Assembly (NCBI GenBank): GCA_964632945.1
Contig: CAZWCX010000043.1
Coordinates: 1 to 51,190, forward strand
Length of the DNA: 51,190 bases
Reading direction: 5' to 3'
Source of the DNA: CAZWCX01 sp964632945
GTDB lineage: Bacteria; Planctomycetota; MHYJ01; WSZJ01; CAZWCX01
Every line of letters starts with the position of its first letter. Position 1 is the stretch's first letter. The translations under genes and the position numbers were made by a program. Under the pieces are notes generated by a model. The model had not been told where the DNA came from. It ran no database searches and was given only the letters and a program-made list of their open reading frames with translations. Shown here in pieces: positions 1 through 9,073 of the stretch.

Positions 1-141
1 CTCCTCGCGCCTCGCCGGGCGCGAAAATCGCCTCGGCCGAACCTAGGATCTCAAGGTTGAAGCCCCACTAGGGTAGCGCGCTCTTCCCTCCCGGAGACCC
101 GGCGCCGCCCGGCCCGCGAGTGCCGACGGGCATGGCGACGG

Positions 142-537
142 TCATCGGTCCCGGACGGGCACCGTCGGATCGAGTCTCGACAGACACGCCAGCCCCGTCA
201 GGAACACCAGCCATTCTGTGGCCGCCAGCCCGTAGGTAGTCGTCCCGATGCCGCTGAAGAGAAGAAAGCCCGCGCTCCGGAACGCGACCAGACATGCGTG
301 TACGACCACGCAGAAGCGAAGCACCGGGCGCGTCTCGTCTTTCCGGTAAAGCGGCCACAAGAAGGCGAGGGCGAGCGCGAATTCCAGTCCGCCGTAGACG
401 GCCAGGAACTCGGATTGCCCCGACCCTGGTCGCAGCGTGAACCCGACCGCGGCGGAGGTCTGCTCCGGCTCGATCGCGCACCACAGGGCGAGAGCGAGGT
501 ACAGACAGCCGATTGCGGCGAGATAGATGCGGACCAA
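142..537 (-). CDS. Small four-helix membrane protein, DUF4345-like
   Basis: The 131-residue product is hydrophobic throughout, with about four membrane segments (roughly residues 3-20, 40-62, 72-92 and 98-120) joined by short charged loops. It ends with a short basic tail. The size and the early Tyr-Gly-Gly-Leu-Glu stretch resemble small DUF4345-type inner-membrane proteins, but I cannot confirm the family. The only workable start is TTG at 537, preceded by GGAG eight bases upstream, and no ATG exists nearby. It stands alone at the window edge, about 360 bases downstream of the M28 peptidase on the same strand. Function is unknown, and the role of the TTG start is moderately uncertain. Confidence 0.6.
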   Translation of the reverse strand: MVRIYLAAIGCLYLALALWCAIEPEQTSAAVGFTLRPGSGQSEFLAVYGGLEFALALAFLWPLYRKDETRPVLRFCVVVHACLVAFRSAGFLLFSGIGTTTYGLAATEWLVFLTGLACLSRLDPTVPVRDR

Positions 538-894
538 GGGCGAATCTCCGCCGACGCAGTCCCGAGGGGGTTGGAGTCTCCCGGACCGCAGTCATTCGCC
601 GGCGGACCTCGATCCGTGCCTGCGGACGCACCGCCGGTGCGACCCGCGGGAGACGCGAACCCGCTGCCGGGCGGTGAAGCTCTTCCCCCCGCGGCTCGAC
701 CATTCCCGAGCATATCGCCGGAAGCGCCGCGAGTCACGATCCGTCGGCGCCACACCGATCGCGCGCGCGCCCGTACGCCGGGAGCCCCGGAAACGGGGTC
801 GACTGGGCGGTCCGGATCCGAGGTTTCCCAGGGCGGCTGACGCCCGGTTTTCCTCCCGGGTCTCGGCCCTTGGGCTGCGGTGCGAGCGCGGTGG
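538..894. other. Intergenic stretch, no gene seen
   Basis: Several long frames cross this interval on both strands, but none has a plausible ribosome-binding site, a recognisable protein or a clean start. They look like GC-rich shadow frames. The region lies between two minus-strand genes. It may carry the promoter of the small membrane protein, though I find no convincing pair of boxes. Confidence 0.5.
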
Positions 895-2967
895 CTACTT
901 TTTCCCCTTGAGGGAGAGGCCGTACTTGTCGCGGTCCTCCAGGAGCATCCTGGCCTGGTCGCGCACGTTCCGGTCGGCTGCGGCCGCGAGCGGTTCCACC
1001 AGCGGGAGCACGCGCTCGTCGTACGACTTCCGGTCGAGGCCCGGGCACGCGCTCTCGCCATAGCGCAGCCAGCCGAGAGCGGCGACTTGTCGGGCGGGGG
1101 AGTCCGAGGCGAGGGCCTCGAGCAGTTCCTGGAGGCGCGACCAGGCGGCGCGATCGACGCCGGCCCACCACCGTTCTGCGCGCGCGACCGCCTCGGCGCG
1201 CTGGCGGCGGCGGGCCTCGGGATCCTTCTTGATCGCGGCGACCTGGTCGAGCGGCACGTCGCGCATGCCCGCGACGGCGGCGCGCAGGAGCGGGTCCTCG
1301 GTCAGGGCTCCGTCGCGGAACCCGAAGTCGCGGAATGTGATCGCTTCCAGCACCCAGCCCGCGCGCACGGGCAGCCAATCCAGGTCGTAGTCCACCAGGT
1401 AGCCGTGGCCGTAGAACTGCTTCGCGCCCGGGTAGATGAGGTCGGCCGTATCGACCAGGTCGACCCGTTCGTCGCGGTTGAGCAGGGCGAAGAGGGCGTC
1501 GATCGCCCCCGCCCCTTGGGATTCGAGCGCCTGGGCCGCGGCGCGCACCTCGCCCCACTGCGGGAGGGTGAGCGCGCGCGTCCGATCGGTGTCGCCGTCC
1601 ATCGGTGCGGGAGGCACCAGCGGTTCGGCGCGATTCGCGATCCCCCAGGCCAGCACGGCGAGGGCGGCGACGTGGCGCTTGAGGAGGCCGGCATCGACCT
1701 TGTCGACCGTGTCGGCGTGCGTGTGGTGAACGTGCCAATAGGTCGCCATGTCGGTGTCGAGGCCGAGGGTCGGCACGCCCGCCTCCCCGAGCGGACCGAT
1801 GTCGGCCCCGCCGCCGCCCGCCTGAATGCGCGCCGCGCCGATGGCCGCGAGCGGCCGGACGATCTCCCGCAGGGCCGCGAGTCCCGCCTCCTCCCGCGCG
1901 CCGCCCCCCTTCAGGCTCATGCCGAAGCCGACGGGGGCGTCGATGCCCGAGTCGGTCTCGATCGCGGCGATGTGCCGGCGGACTTCGTCCCGGTGCCCTT
2001 CCAGGTACGCCTTCGCCCCCCGCAGGCCGTTCTCCTCGTTGACGAACAGGACGACGCGGATCGTCCGTCGCGGGCGCAGGCCGAGCTTGACCAGCAGCCG
2101 GGCGGCGGACATCACCGCGACCACCCCGCCGCCATCGTCGTGGGCGCCGGTGCCGACGTCCCAGGAATCGAGATGGGCGCCGATCAGCACGATCTCGTCG
2201 GTCTCGCCCGGGACCTCGCCGATCACGTTGGCCGAATCCGCGTCCGCCCCCTCGCGGGCGCCCATGCGCAACTCGGCGCGAATCGTCTGACCGCGGTCGA
2301 CCAGCCGCTGCATGAGGTCGGCATCTTCCAGCGTCACCGCGGCCGCGGGGATCCTGGGCACACCCTCCTCGTACCGCAGCATCCCGGTATGGGGGGTGCG
2401 CAGTCCATAGGGGGCGACCGAGCGGACGAAGACGGCGACCGCGCCGTGCTTCGCAGCCTCGCTCGCCCCGCGTACCCGGTAGGCCACGGTCTCGCCGTAC
2501 GTGGTGAACGGGACGTTGAACAGGACGATGCGTCCCTGGACGGCAGGGGAGAGTTGATCGAACGACCCGAGTACGGCGACCTCGGCGGAGACTCCCTGCG
2601 GCGGAGTGCCCACGCTGCCGCCGAGACCGAGGATCACCAGCGGTTGCGGGGCGGGAGTGAGCAGGGCTGCGCTCTCCTCGCCGCGCACCCACACGGGGAC
2701 TTTGACCGCCTGCGTGCGCACGCGGGCGAGGCCGTCCGCCGCCATGGTCGCGCGCGCCCACTCCACGGCCCGGTCGAGCGCGGCGGAACCGCTCAGGCGA
2801 TGGCCGATGCGGTCGCACAGGAAGCAGAGCTTCTCGTAGGCGTCCCCGTCCTCGAGCGCGGCCCGCATGATGCGCGACGGGACCTCTTCCGACTGGCCGC
2901 GGGCGCCGGGGGCGGCAGAAAGAAAGAGCGCGGCGAGTGCACAGGCAGCGAGGCGGGAGATCGGCAT
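895..2967 (-). CDS. Exported M28-family zinc metallopeptidase with PA domain
   Basis: This 690-residue exported aminopeptidase or carboxypeptidase Q-like enzyme hydrolyses peptides outside the cytoplasm. Residues 1-24 form a signal peptide (Leu/Ala core ending near GARG). A protease-associated insert spans about 100-235. The M28 catalytic core follows with its co-catalytic zinc ligands: His265 and Asp267 (GAHLDS), Asp277/278 (HDDGGG), Glu311/312 (NEENG), Asp339 (ETDSG) and the His cluster at 412-417. All catalytic positions look intact. The C-terminal 250 residues are helical and of unknown role. The ATG at 2967 has AGGAG eight bases upstream. The reading frame stays open far upstream, but that extension is a shadow of the next genes. 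Exact substrate is unknown. Confidence 0.9.
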   Translation of the reverse strand: MPISRLAACALAALFLSAAPGARGQSEEVPSRIMRAALEDGDAYEKLCFLCDRIGHRLSGSAALDRAVEWARATMAADGLARVRTQAVKVPVWVRGEESAALLTPAPQPLVILGLGGSVGTPPQGVSAEVAVLGSFDQLSPAVQGRIVLFNVPFTTYGETVAYRVRGASEAAKHGAVAVFVRSVAPYGLRTPHTGMLRYEEGVPRIPAAAVTLEDADLMQRLVDRGQTIRAELRMGAREGADADSANVIGEVPGETDEIVLIGAHLDSWDVGTGAHDDGGGVVAVMSAARLLVKLGLRPRRTIRVVLFVNEENGLRGAKAYLEGHRDEVRRHIAAIETDSGIDAPVGFGMSLKGGGAREEAGLAALREIVRPLAAIGAARIQAGGGGADIGPLGEAGVPTLGLDTDMATYWHVHHTHADTVDKVDAGLLKRHVAALAVLAWGIANRAEPLVPPAPMDGDTDRTRALTLPQWGEVRAAAQALESQGAGAIDALFALLNRDERVDLVDTADLIYPGAKQFYGHGYLVDYDLDWLPVRAGWVLEAITFRDFGFRDGALTEDPLLRAAVAGMRDVPLDQVAAIKKDPEARRRQRAEAVARAERWWAGVDRAAWSRLQELLEALASDSPARQVAALGWLRYGESACPGLDRKSYDERVLPLVEPLAAAADRNVRDQARMLLEDRDKYGLSLKGKK

Positions 2968-3251
2968 GATCGGCTCCTCTGGACGGGGAAGGTGAGCGAC
3001 AGAGTACCGGAAGGGGCGCGAGGAGGCCAGCGACAACCGACACTCGAGGAAGATCCCCGCTGCGAGTTCGACGGTCGTGGAGAGGTGTTTCGGTCGGCCA
3101 TGGCGACCGAATGCCGGCGGGGCGGGTGGGACGGGCGGGAGTCTGCGCCGTGATTCCGGCGGAGAGCGTCGAGGCGACCCCGCACCCACGGGGGATGACG
3201 GTGGGGGCGCGACGTCGGGCGGGGAGAAGGTCGTCCGTCCGCGGGCCCGGA

Positions 3252-4388
3252 TCAACTCCCCGGCGGCCGCGCCGCTCCCGGCCCGACCCTGCGCGCCTCG
3301 GCGCGCACGCGGTCGGCTTCGTCTTCCAAGCCGAGAGTCCGCAGGTGCCGCTCGTGCTCGCGCAGTACGACCCACAGGTTCCAGCGGACCTCCCGGTCGG
3401 TGGGGTCGAGTCGTAGCGCCCGGCGCAGGGCGTCGGCGGCTTCGCCGCCGCGACGGCGCGCGGCTTCGGCGAGGCCGAGGTTGTTCCACACCGCGGGATC
3501 GTCGGGTCGACGCTCGGCGAGCGCGGAGAATTCGCGCGCCGCGCCCTCCGCGTCGCCGGCGTCGAGTCGGGCCCGCGCCCGCAGGAAATGCGCCGAGGCA
3601 TCGTCCCGCCGGGCGGCGCAGGGGACGTCGAGGTACGCGATCGCCTCGGCCGGGCGACCGGCGCGCGACGCCAGCACGCCCCAGAGAAGGCCTTCGACCG
3701 GTCCCGCGGCGCGCTCCGGCCAGGCAACGGCTCCGGCGAGTTCTGCGTCGGGCGCGATCACGAGGGCGAAGCTCCGATGGCCGTGGGCCAGCGTCATCCC
3801 GACGAGTCGGCCGGCGTCGTCGCACACGGCTCCTCCGCTGTCTCCCCGGGCGGCGCCGTGAAAGGCGAAAAGGGGCGCGCCGGGAGCGGCTTCGGTGACG
3901 GTGCTGCGCCACGCGCCGCCGCGAACCCCGAGCGCATACACGGTCGAGCCGGTCACGGTCGGTTCGGCGGCCGCGGCCGGGGCGGGTGCCGCGAAGCCGC
4001 TCGCAGGCGGCGCCTCGAACTCGAGCCAGGCGGCATCGCGTTCCGGGTCCGTTCGCAGGATGCGTACCACGGCCACGCTGCGACCGAACCCGTCCTCGAG
4101 CGCGAGGGGACCGGCGCCGGCGACGACGTGCGCAGCGGTGAGGACACGGCGTTCGCCGAGCACGATCCCGCTGCCGAGGACCTGCGTGCCGCGCGGGGTT
4201 CGCTCCAGGACGCGCACCACCGCCGCCGCCGCCGCGGCAATCGCAGGGTCCGGATAGGCCTGCGCAGAAGCCAGCGGACCGGCGGAGCAGCCGCACAGCG
4301 CCCCGGCCATCGCCGCGGCGAAGAGTACGGCGCGCACGCGAACAAGGCCCGGGCGCCGGTCCTGAACGGGCGTGCCGGTGTTCCCCAT
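3252..4388 (-). CDS. Trypsin-like serine protease with C-terminal TPR, putative lipoprotein
   Basis: The 378-residue product has an N-terminal export signal with a lipobox-like end (Leu-Cys-Gly-Cys around residues 31-34), suggesting a lipid-anchored envelope protein. A chymotrypsin-fold protease domain follows, with the full triad: His87 in LTAAHVV, Asp118 in ERDAA and Ser184 in GDSGG. Residues about 215-355 contain two to three TPR-like helical repeats, probably for protein binding. This is a DegP-like architecture with TPR in place of PDZ. The chosen ATG at 4388 has GGAGG upstream, whereas a TTG at 4400 sits directly on the GGAGG and is unlikely. It lies 78 bases downstream of the beta-barrel gene on the same strand, so the two are probably cotranscribed. 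Confidence 0.82.
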   Translation of the reverse strand: MGNTGTPVQDRRPGLVRVRAVLFAAAMAGALCGCSAGPLASAQAYPDPAIAAAAAAVVRVLERTPRGTQVLGSGIVLGERRVLTAAHVVAGAGPLALEDGFGRSVAVVRILRTDPERDAAWLEFEAPPASGFAAPAPAAAAEPTVTGSTVYALGVRGGAWRSTVTEAAPGAPLFAFHGAARGDSGGAVCDDAGRLVGMTLAHGHRSFALVIAPDAELAGAVAWPERAAGPVEGLLWGVLASRAGRPAEAIAYLDVPCAARRDDASAHFLRARARLDAGDAEGAAREFSALAERRPDDPAVWNNLGLAEAARRRGGEAADALRRALRLDPTDREVRWNLWVVLREHERHLRTLGLEDEADRVRAEARRVGPGAARPPGS

Positions 4389-4466
4389 CACGTGCGGCAA
4401 CCTCCGCGTCGACCCGCCGGCACGGAGTTTCTTCCCTGCGACACCCGGCGAGCCGAAGCGCGCAAA

Positions 4467-5171
4467 TCAGAAGCGGTAGCCGACCGTGAACTCCACACCG
4501 TATCTCTCGATCGTCTGCAGTTCGCTCACGTTGTAGTAGACCGGGAACGGCACCGCAAGTTCCACCGTGAAATTTCCGCCGTCCGGAGAGAAGAAGATGC
4601 CCGGTGCGAGACGCATGTGCACGCCGCCGGTGTTGGGTACCGTCTTGTCGTCTCGCTCCTCGGTGGGATCGATCCAGCTCACGCGGAGCTGGATCGACGC
4701 GCCGAGGTAGGCGGTGTCCGGCCCGTCGCTGAATCGATGGGCGACGTAGGAGCCGCCGAGCGTGCCGAGCCACGGGTCGCCCGGCTGGTAGTCGGCGTCG
4801 TTCTCGCCCAGGGTGAAAATCTTCCTCGCGTTGAAGAAGACACTCAGGTCGTCGAAGACGGTCTTCTCGATGCCTACGCCGATGAGCGGGGCCCAGGTCC
4901 CCGATCCCGGGGTGATGTACGGTTTCATGTACTCCCGCCGGCGCGTTCGGCGGTTGAAAAACTGCTTGCTGCCGTCTCCCGTCGGCGTGATCACCCCGAG
5001 CTCGACGTACGGATTCCAGCCGTCCGCGGTCGGCGGCCGGACGTAGTACTTGCCGCGAAGGGTGATGTCGCCCAGTCCCCGGCCGACGTAGAAGTTGTCG
5101 TTGGCCGTCTCCAGGCGCTCGTTGATGACGTAGGGGAAGCCCGCTTCGACGTACAACTGATCGGTGACCAC
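4467..5171 (-). CDS. C-terminal half of a broken outer-membrane beta-barrel protein
   Basis: These 234 residues consist of alternating hydrophobic/polar strands rich in Tyr, Gly, Asn and Phe and end in a terminal Phe (VGYRF). That is the classic pattern of an outer-membrane barrel, similar in style to MetA-type or transporter-annotated porins. GTG at 5171 is the first possible start after the stop at 5361, but it has no ribosome-binding site and no signal peptide. The same frame is open from 5360 and encodes further barrel strands, so this is best read as the downstream part of the gene starting at 5720. On its own it could not reach the outer membrane. Confidence 0.6.
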   Translation of the reverse strand: MVTDQLYVEAGFPYVINERLETANDNFYVGRGLGDITLRGKYYVRPPTADGWNPYVELGVITPTGDGSKQFFNRRTRRREYMKPYITPGSGTWAPLIGVGIEKTVFDDLSVFFNARKIFTLGENDADYQPGDPWLGTLGGSYVAHRFSDGPDTAYLGASIQLRVSWIDPTEERDDKTVPNTGGVHMRLAPGIFFSPDGGNFTVELAVPFPVYYNVSELQTIERYGVEFTVGYRF

Positions 5172-5360
5172 GTAGCCGACGCCGATGATGAAGCGATACG
5201 CGCGGTTCGTAACGCCGATGACCTCCTGGAGGTTGTGCCGCGTGTCGTTGCCGTAGACGAGCCCCTTGTCGTTGACGTGGGAGGTGAAGAAGGTGAGCCG
5301 CCACCGCTTGTCCGTGATCGCCTCGAATCCGCCCGGGACCGAGATCTGGGCTGCGGCGGT

Positions 5361-5720
5361 TCAGCACCCGGCGTCGGAGACGATGTCCTTCACGTAGAGC
5401 CGGTCGCGCAAGGAGGCTGCAGCGACGGCGGACGGGTCGGCCCCGGGATCGGCCCAGCGCGACTCCGGCGCGTGCGCAGCAGGGTGATGTTGGAACTGCC
5501 AGCCGTCTTCGGGAAGCAGGTCGTCGCGCGCCTCGACCGCCGCGGGCTCCGGAATCTTCGCGCCCCGGACCTGTTCGCGCAAGTCGCGGTTCTCCGCTTC
5601 GAGTTGCCGCACGCGCTCTTCGAGGGCGCGCATTCGGTCGGACTCGGCCGGATCTCCCCAGGTCGGCCCGGCCCCCAAGTGGGCGGCAAGCACCACGAGG
5701 ACCATCATGCGGTGGAACAT
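5361..5720 (-). CDS. N-terminal half of the broken beta-barrel protein: signal peptide plus coiled coil
   Basis: The first 119 codons begin at ATG 5720 with GAGG about eight bases upstream. Residues 1-22 are a signal peptide (MVLVVLAAHLGAG core). Residues 28-52 form a short heptad-rich coiled coil, as seen at the N terminus of trimeric or linker-bearing outer-membrane proteins. A polar linker follows, then the frame stops at TGA 5361-5363. Translation would release a small secreted coiled-coil peptide. The frame continues directly into barrel sequence after the stop, so this is probably a truncated gene rather than an independent one. Confidence 0.6.
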   Translation of the reverse strand: MFHRMMVLVVLAAHLGAGPTWGDPAESDRMRALEERVRQLEAENRDLREQVRGAKIPEPAAVEARDDLLPEDGWQFQHHPAAHAPESRWADPGADPSAVAAASLRDRLYVKDIVSDAGC

Positions 5721-5761
5721 CAGACATCCTCGCAAAAGAACGGGTATGCTGAGAGCGCGCG

Positions 5762-5790
5762 ATAGTATGCTCTCCTCACCTCGAAAGCAA
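5762..5790 (-). promoter_or_regulatory. Putative sigma-70 promoter of the beta-barrel/protease operon
   Basis: On the minus strand TTGCTT (5785-5790) and TACTAT (5762-5767) are separated by 17 bases, about 40 bases before the ATG at 5720. The same TTGCTT-17 arrangement occurs before the gene at 25098. Confidence 0.55.
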
Positions 5791-5968
5791 ATCGGATGGG
5801 GTAATCGGTGACTGTGCACGCATCGCGTATAGGGACTCACGATGACGCAGAGTACTGTCATCGCTGCGCTCCGCACGTGGACGCAGGCATCGTCGCTCGA
5901 GTCCACTCCGCGACCTCACGGAACGACGGTTGCGGCCCCCGGAGTCTGTTTCACTCCCCTTGCCCCCA

Positions 5969-5998
5969 TTGGCCGCCGGCGCGAAAATCGGGTAGACT
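5969..5998 (+). promoter_or_regulatory. Putative sigma-70 promoter of the esterase gene
   Basis: TTGGCC (5969-5974) and TAGACT (5993-5998) are 18 bases apart and about 100 bases before ATG 6101. With the minus-strand promoter at 5762-5790 this accounts for the divergent intergenic region 5721-6100, where I see no gene. Confidence 0.45.
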
Positions 5999-6100
5999 CT
6001 GGCGGTCTGGCAAGACCCATCCCGCCAGGGGCGCCGTCCCCGTCACCCGTGGTTCCCGGGGAGGGCGTCTTCGGGCAGTCGACCTGACGAGGTATCGCCG

Positions 6101-7192
6101 ATGCCGAAGAGGTTGCGAACGATCGGTTGCTTCTTCCTCCTCGCGGGCTTCGTTCTCGTCGCGCTTGGCCCCGAGTCCCGAGCCGGCGACAAGAAAAGTG
6201 ACCCGCTCGTTTCCGAGGGGGGACTGAAGTACTTCCTTCGCGAGCCGGGGAAGAAGCGCCTGCCGAACGCGCCACTGATGGTCATGCTTCACGGAACGGG
6301 CGGAGGGTTCGCCTACTTCGAGGGATGGATTGCGGCCTGCATGAAGAAGGGCTACCTCGTCGTGCTTCCGGAATCCTCCGGCTGCGGTACGCCGGCCTCG
6401 GGAAACTTCAACGACGACAACCTGAAGCGCTGGGACTCCGCGGACATCCCGAACGTCATCAGCCTCGTCAAGGAGGTCATGAGCAGGCACTCCATCGATC
6501 GGCGCCGGGTCTGCATCATGGGGTTTTCGAATGGCGCCTACTACGCGACGCGGATTGGCCTGGGAGCCCCGGAGGTGTTTCAGTCGGTGGTGTGCATCGC
6601 GGGCGGCATCGGGGGGCGGGGCTGGACGGAAAAGTCACGAAACATGGGGGTCTACATCCTCCACGGCACCGCCGACACGTCCGTCCCGGTCGACAAAGGC
6701 AAGTCCCTTGCCGACCAACTGAAGGCCGACGGGTTCGCCAATGTCGTCTACCGGGAGTTTCCCGGCCGGGACCACGAGACGTTTCCCGAGGAGGCCGAGC
6801 CGTGCCTCAAGTGGCTCGAGACCCAGAAGAAGGAATTCAAGCCGGGGGCGAACGAAACGCTCGAATGGCAGTCGCCGGAACAGGGCCTCGAAGCGCTCAG
6901 GACCGAAGGGAAGAAGGGGCTGTTGTACTTCGTCGGCGCGAAGGACGCGGAATCGGACCTCGTGATTCAGGCGGATCTGGGGATCTTCACCGATCCGCAG
7001 GTCATCGAAGCGGCAGGAAACCTCGTTTGCGTGCGGGTGGATCGCGACAACTCCGCCGATCTGGTGAAGCAGTTTGGCGTGAAGGGACCTGTGGTCCTGC
7101 TGGTCGATTCCAGGCTCAAGGTCCTGGAGAGGATCGACCGGAGCTGCGCGCCTGTGGAATTCGCGGCCCGGTTGAAAAGGCTCGGCAAGTAG
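6101..7192 (+). CDS. Exported alpha/beta-hydrolase (esterase) with C-terminal thioredoxin-like domain
   Basis: The 363-residue protein has a signal peptide (residues 1-28). An alpha/beta-hydrolase domain of the LpqC/feruloyl-esterase/PHB-depolymerase style follows: oxyanion segment LHGTGGG at 63-69, nucleophile Ser143 in GFSNGA, Asp192 in GTADTSVP and His225 in GRDHETF. This supports a secreted carboxylic-ester hydrolase of unknown substrate. Residues about 255-363 look like a thioredoxin fold (KKGLLYFVGA strand, then VRVDRDNS and GVKGPVVLLVD with the cis-Pro-like turn) but lack a CxxC pair, so the domain is probably structural or substrate-binding. ATG 6101 has GAGG nine bases upstream. It is flanked by minus-strand genes and is monocistronic. 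Confidence 0.8.
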   Translation: MPKRLRTIGCFFLLAGFVLVALGPESRAGDKKSDPLVSEGGLKYFLREPGKKRLPNAPLMVMLHGTGGGFAYFEGWIAACMKKGYLVVLPESSGCGTPASGNFNDDNLKRWDSADIPNVISLVKEVMSRHSIDRRRVCIMGFSNGAYYATRIGLGAPEVFQSVVCIAGGIGGRGWTEKSRNMGVYILHGTADTSVPVDKGKSLADQLKADGFANVVYREFPGRDHETFPEEAEPCLKWLETQKKEFKPGANETLEWQSPEQGLEALRTEGKKGLLYFVGAKDAESDLVIQADLGIFTDPQVIEAAGNLVCVRVDRDNSADLVKQFGVKGPVVLLVDSRLKVLERIDRSCAPVEFAARLKRLGK

Positions 7193-7320
7193 CGCGAGCC
7201 CGGGCAAAGTCGCGGTCGCCGGATTGCACCCCGGGCGGCGGGTGACGGTGGACCCGGGCCGGTTCGCGGCAGCGCCCCCTGGAGCCGGGCGGGCGCGGTT
7301 TCGGGGGAGCGGCCGCGGAG

Positions 7321-9030
7321 TTACAGACCGCGCAATGCCGCCTCGCGTTCGACGCTGCGGGCGATCTCCTGCGCCAGGTGCAGTCGCTTCACTTTCAGCG
7401 ACGCCGTGCGCGGGAACTCGCGCGGCCAGACGACGTACCCCGCCAAGCGCTTGAAGTCGGCGAGCTTCCGGTTGCGCGCCCGCAGTTCCTCGAGAGTCCG
7501 CTCGGGCACCGACTCGCCGGTCTCGGGCCGGAGCACGATCATCAGCGACTCGCCGGTCATCGTCCCCGTCGGCCAGAGATAGTTGGCGGCGAAGACCGCG
7601 TATTCCCTGGTGTCGGGAAGCCCGTCGAACGCCGCCTCGAGGTCCTCGGGGTAGACGTTTTTGCCTCCCTCGGTGACGATCATGTTCTTGGTCCGGCCGA
7701 CCAGCTTCAGGTGTCCGGCGGCGTCGAATTCCCCCAGGTCGCCGGTCCGCAGCCAGCCGTCGACGATCGTCTCCGCGGTCAGTTCCGGCGCGTCCAGGTA
7801 GCCTTTCATCACCATCGGGCCCTTCACCCACACTTCGCCCACGCCCTGATCGTTGCGGTTGCGCAGTTCGATCGTCATCCCCGGCACCGGCCGGCCGACC
7901 GTGTCGCCGCGGAACGGCTTCAGGTCGTTGACGGTCAGCACGGTTCCCGCCTCGGTGAGGCCGTAGCCGATCACCACCGGAAGCCCGAGCCGGTAGAAGT
8001 ACTCGGCCGTCTTCCGGTCGACGAAGGCGCCGCCGGCGAAGATCAGACGCAGCTTCCCGCCGAACGAGTCGTGGATCGGCTTCAGGAGCGTGCTCGACAA
8101 CTCGTGGCGCGGTTCCCGCATCGTCACGAACTCGTTCGTGGCGATCAGGCCGTCCAAGAGCTTGCGCTTCCACTCGGGGAGTTCGTCGAGCCGCTCGCGG
8201 ATCCGGGTCTCGAAGGTTTTCAGGATCAGCGGCACGAGCGCAACATGGGTGATGCCGTAACGTTTCATCGTCGGGGCCAGGTACTGCGGCCGCAGCGTCC
8301 GCTGGTGGACGATCGCCCCGCCCATGAGCAGGGGGAGGAGGAAGCCGCACATGAAGTCGATCGCGTGGTTGGTCGGCAGGATGGAGAAGTAGCGATCGCT
8401 CTCCTCCATCGGGAACAGGCGTCCCAGAACCTGCGCCTGCTCCAGGTAGTTGGCGTGGGTGAGCATGCACCCTTTGGGGGCGCCGCCGGTGCCGGACGAG
8501 TAGACGATGCAGGCGACGTCCTCGCGCGCGCGCGGGACGAAGCGGAAGGCGCCCCGCGGCGCCGACTCCCAGCGCTCGGCGGCGCCCAGGTCGGCGTCGG
8601 GCGGGGCCTCGGTGACGAGGACGCGGACGCCCGCGAGCGGGCCCTGGGGCTCGCGGACCAGCGTGCGCCAGAGCGGCCATTCGATCACCAGCGCGCGCGG
8701 ACGGGCGTGGGCGAGGAGGGCCATCTGCTCCGGGGCGGTGAGCTTGTAGTCGAGCGGCACCACCACTGCGCCGGCCCAGAGGGCGCCGAGGCCGGAGAAG
8801 ATCCACTTCGACTGGTTCCCCATCAGGATGGCGCAGCGGTCGTCCCCGCCGAATCCCCCGGACTGCAGGAGGGCGGCGACGCGCTCCGCCTCGGCGCGGA
8901 CCTCGCGGTAGGTCCAGTGCCCGATCTCCCGGTCGCGGTCGCTCTCGAAGAGGGCGGGGTTGCTCTTGAACGGGACCATGGCGTCGCGCAAGGCTTCGCC
9001 CAGCGACGGGATCCGGGAAAGGTCCAGCAT
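7321..9030 (-). CDS. AMP-dependent acyl-CoA/acyl-ACP ligase (ANL family)
   Basis: The 569-residue enzyme should activate a carboxylic acid with ATP as an acyl-adenylate and transfer it to CoA or to the neighbouring carrier protein. ANL landmarks are intact: the P-loop YSSGTGGAPKG at 177-187, GYGLTEAGT in the middle, RTGDLGEFD before the hinge, the GRTKNMI hinge and a lysine near the C-terminal PRTASLKVKR. It is the last gene of a minus-strand operon with a second ligase, a hydratase and an ACP, 43 bases after the ACP gene. The adjacent ACP suggests a fatty acyl-ACP ligase role. Chain length is unknown. The ATG at 9030 is chosen, with a weak GAAGG upstream. Confidence 0.85.
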   Translation of the reverse strand: MLDLSRIPSLGEALRDAMVPFKSNPALFESDRDREIGHWTYREVRAEAERVAALLQSGGFGGDDRCAILMGNQSKWIFSGLGALWAGAVVVPLDYKLTAPEQMALLAHARPRALVIEWPLWRTLVREPQGPLAGVRVLVTEAPPDADLGAAERWESAPRGAFRFVPRAREDVACIVYSSGTGGAPKGCMLTHANYLEQAQVLGRLFPMEESDRYFSILPTNHAIDFMCGFLLPLLMGGAIVHQRTLRPQYLAPTMKRYGITHVALVPLILKTFETRIRERLDELPEWKRKLLDGLIATNEFVTMREPRHELSSTLLKPIHDSFGGKLRLIFAGGAFVDRKTAEYFYRLGLPVVIGYGLTEAGTVLTVNDLKPFRGDTVGRPVPGMTIELRNRNDQGVGEVWVKGPMVMKGYLDAPELTAETIVDGWLRTGDLGEFDAAGHLKLVGRTKNMIVTEGGKNVYPEDLEAAFDGLPDTREYAVFAANYLWPTGTMTGESLMIVLRPETGESVPERTLEELRARNRKLADFKRLAGYVVWPREFPRTASLKVKRLHLAQEIARSVEREAALRGL

Positions 9031-9073
9031 GGTTTGCGCCTTCGGGGGAGTTCAGGGGACGGGGAGCGCGCGC

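Larger units (their letters stand above)
4467..5720 (-). pseudogene. Outer-membrane beta-barrel gene interrupted by an in-frame TGA
   Basis: Read as one frame, the locus encodes 417 residues: signal peptide, coiled coil, linker and a beta-barrel of roughly 295 residues. Only the TGA at 5361-5363 interrupts it. After that codon the sequence reads straight into barrel strands (for example GGFEAITDKRWRLTFF) with no new start for 63 codons. The downstream part keeps good barrel periodicity and a terminal Phe, so the break is recent, is read through, or is a sequencing error. A selenocysteine reading is possible in principle, but I see no convincing SECIS hairpin and no redox motif. Confidence 0.65.

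Noticed and set aside
5361..5363. TGA read as a sense codon across this genome (code change)
   Set aside because: TGA ends many clearly complete genes here, for example the reductase at 17129, the DTW gene and hisG, so a general reassignment is excluded.
734..5765. Very long open frames on both strands (up to 1610 codons) over the peptidase region
   Set aside because: They are shadow frames of a GC-rich genome: Arg/Pro/Ala-rich with no domain or export signal. The real gene in the longest begins at 2967 with its own ribosome-binding site.
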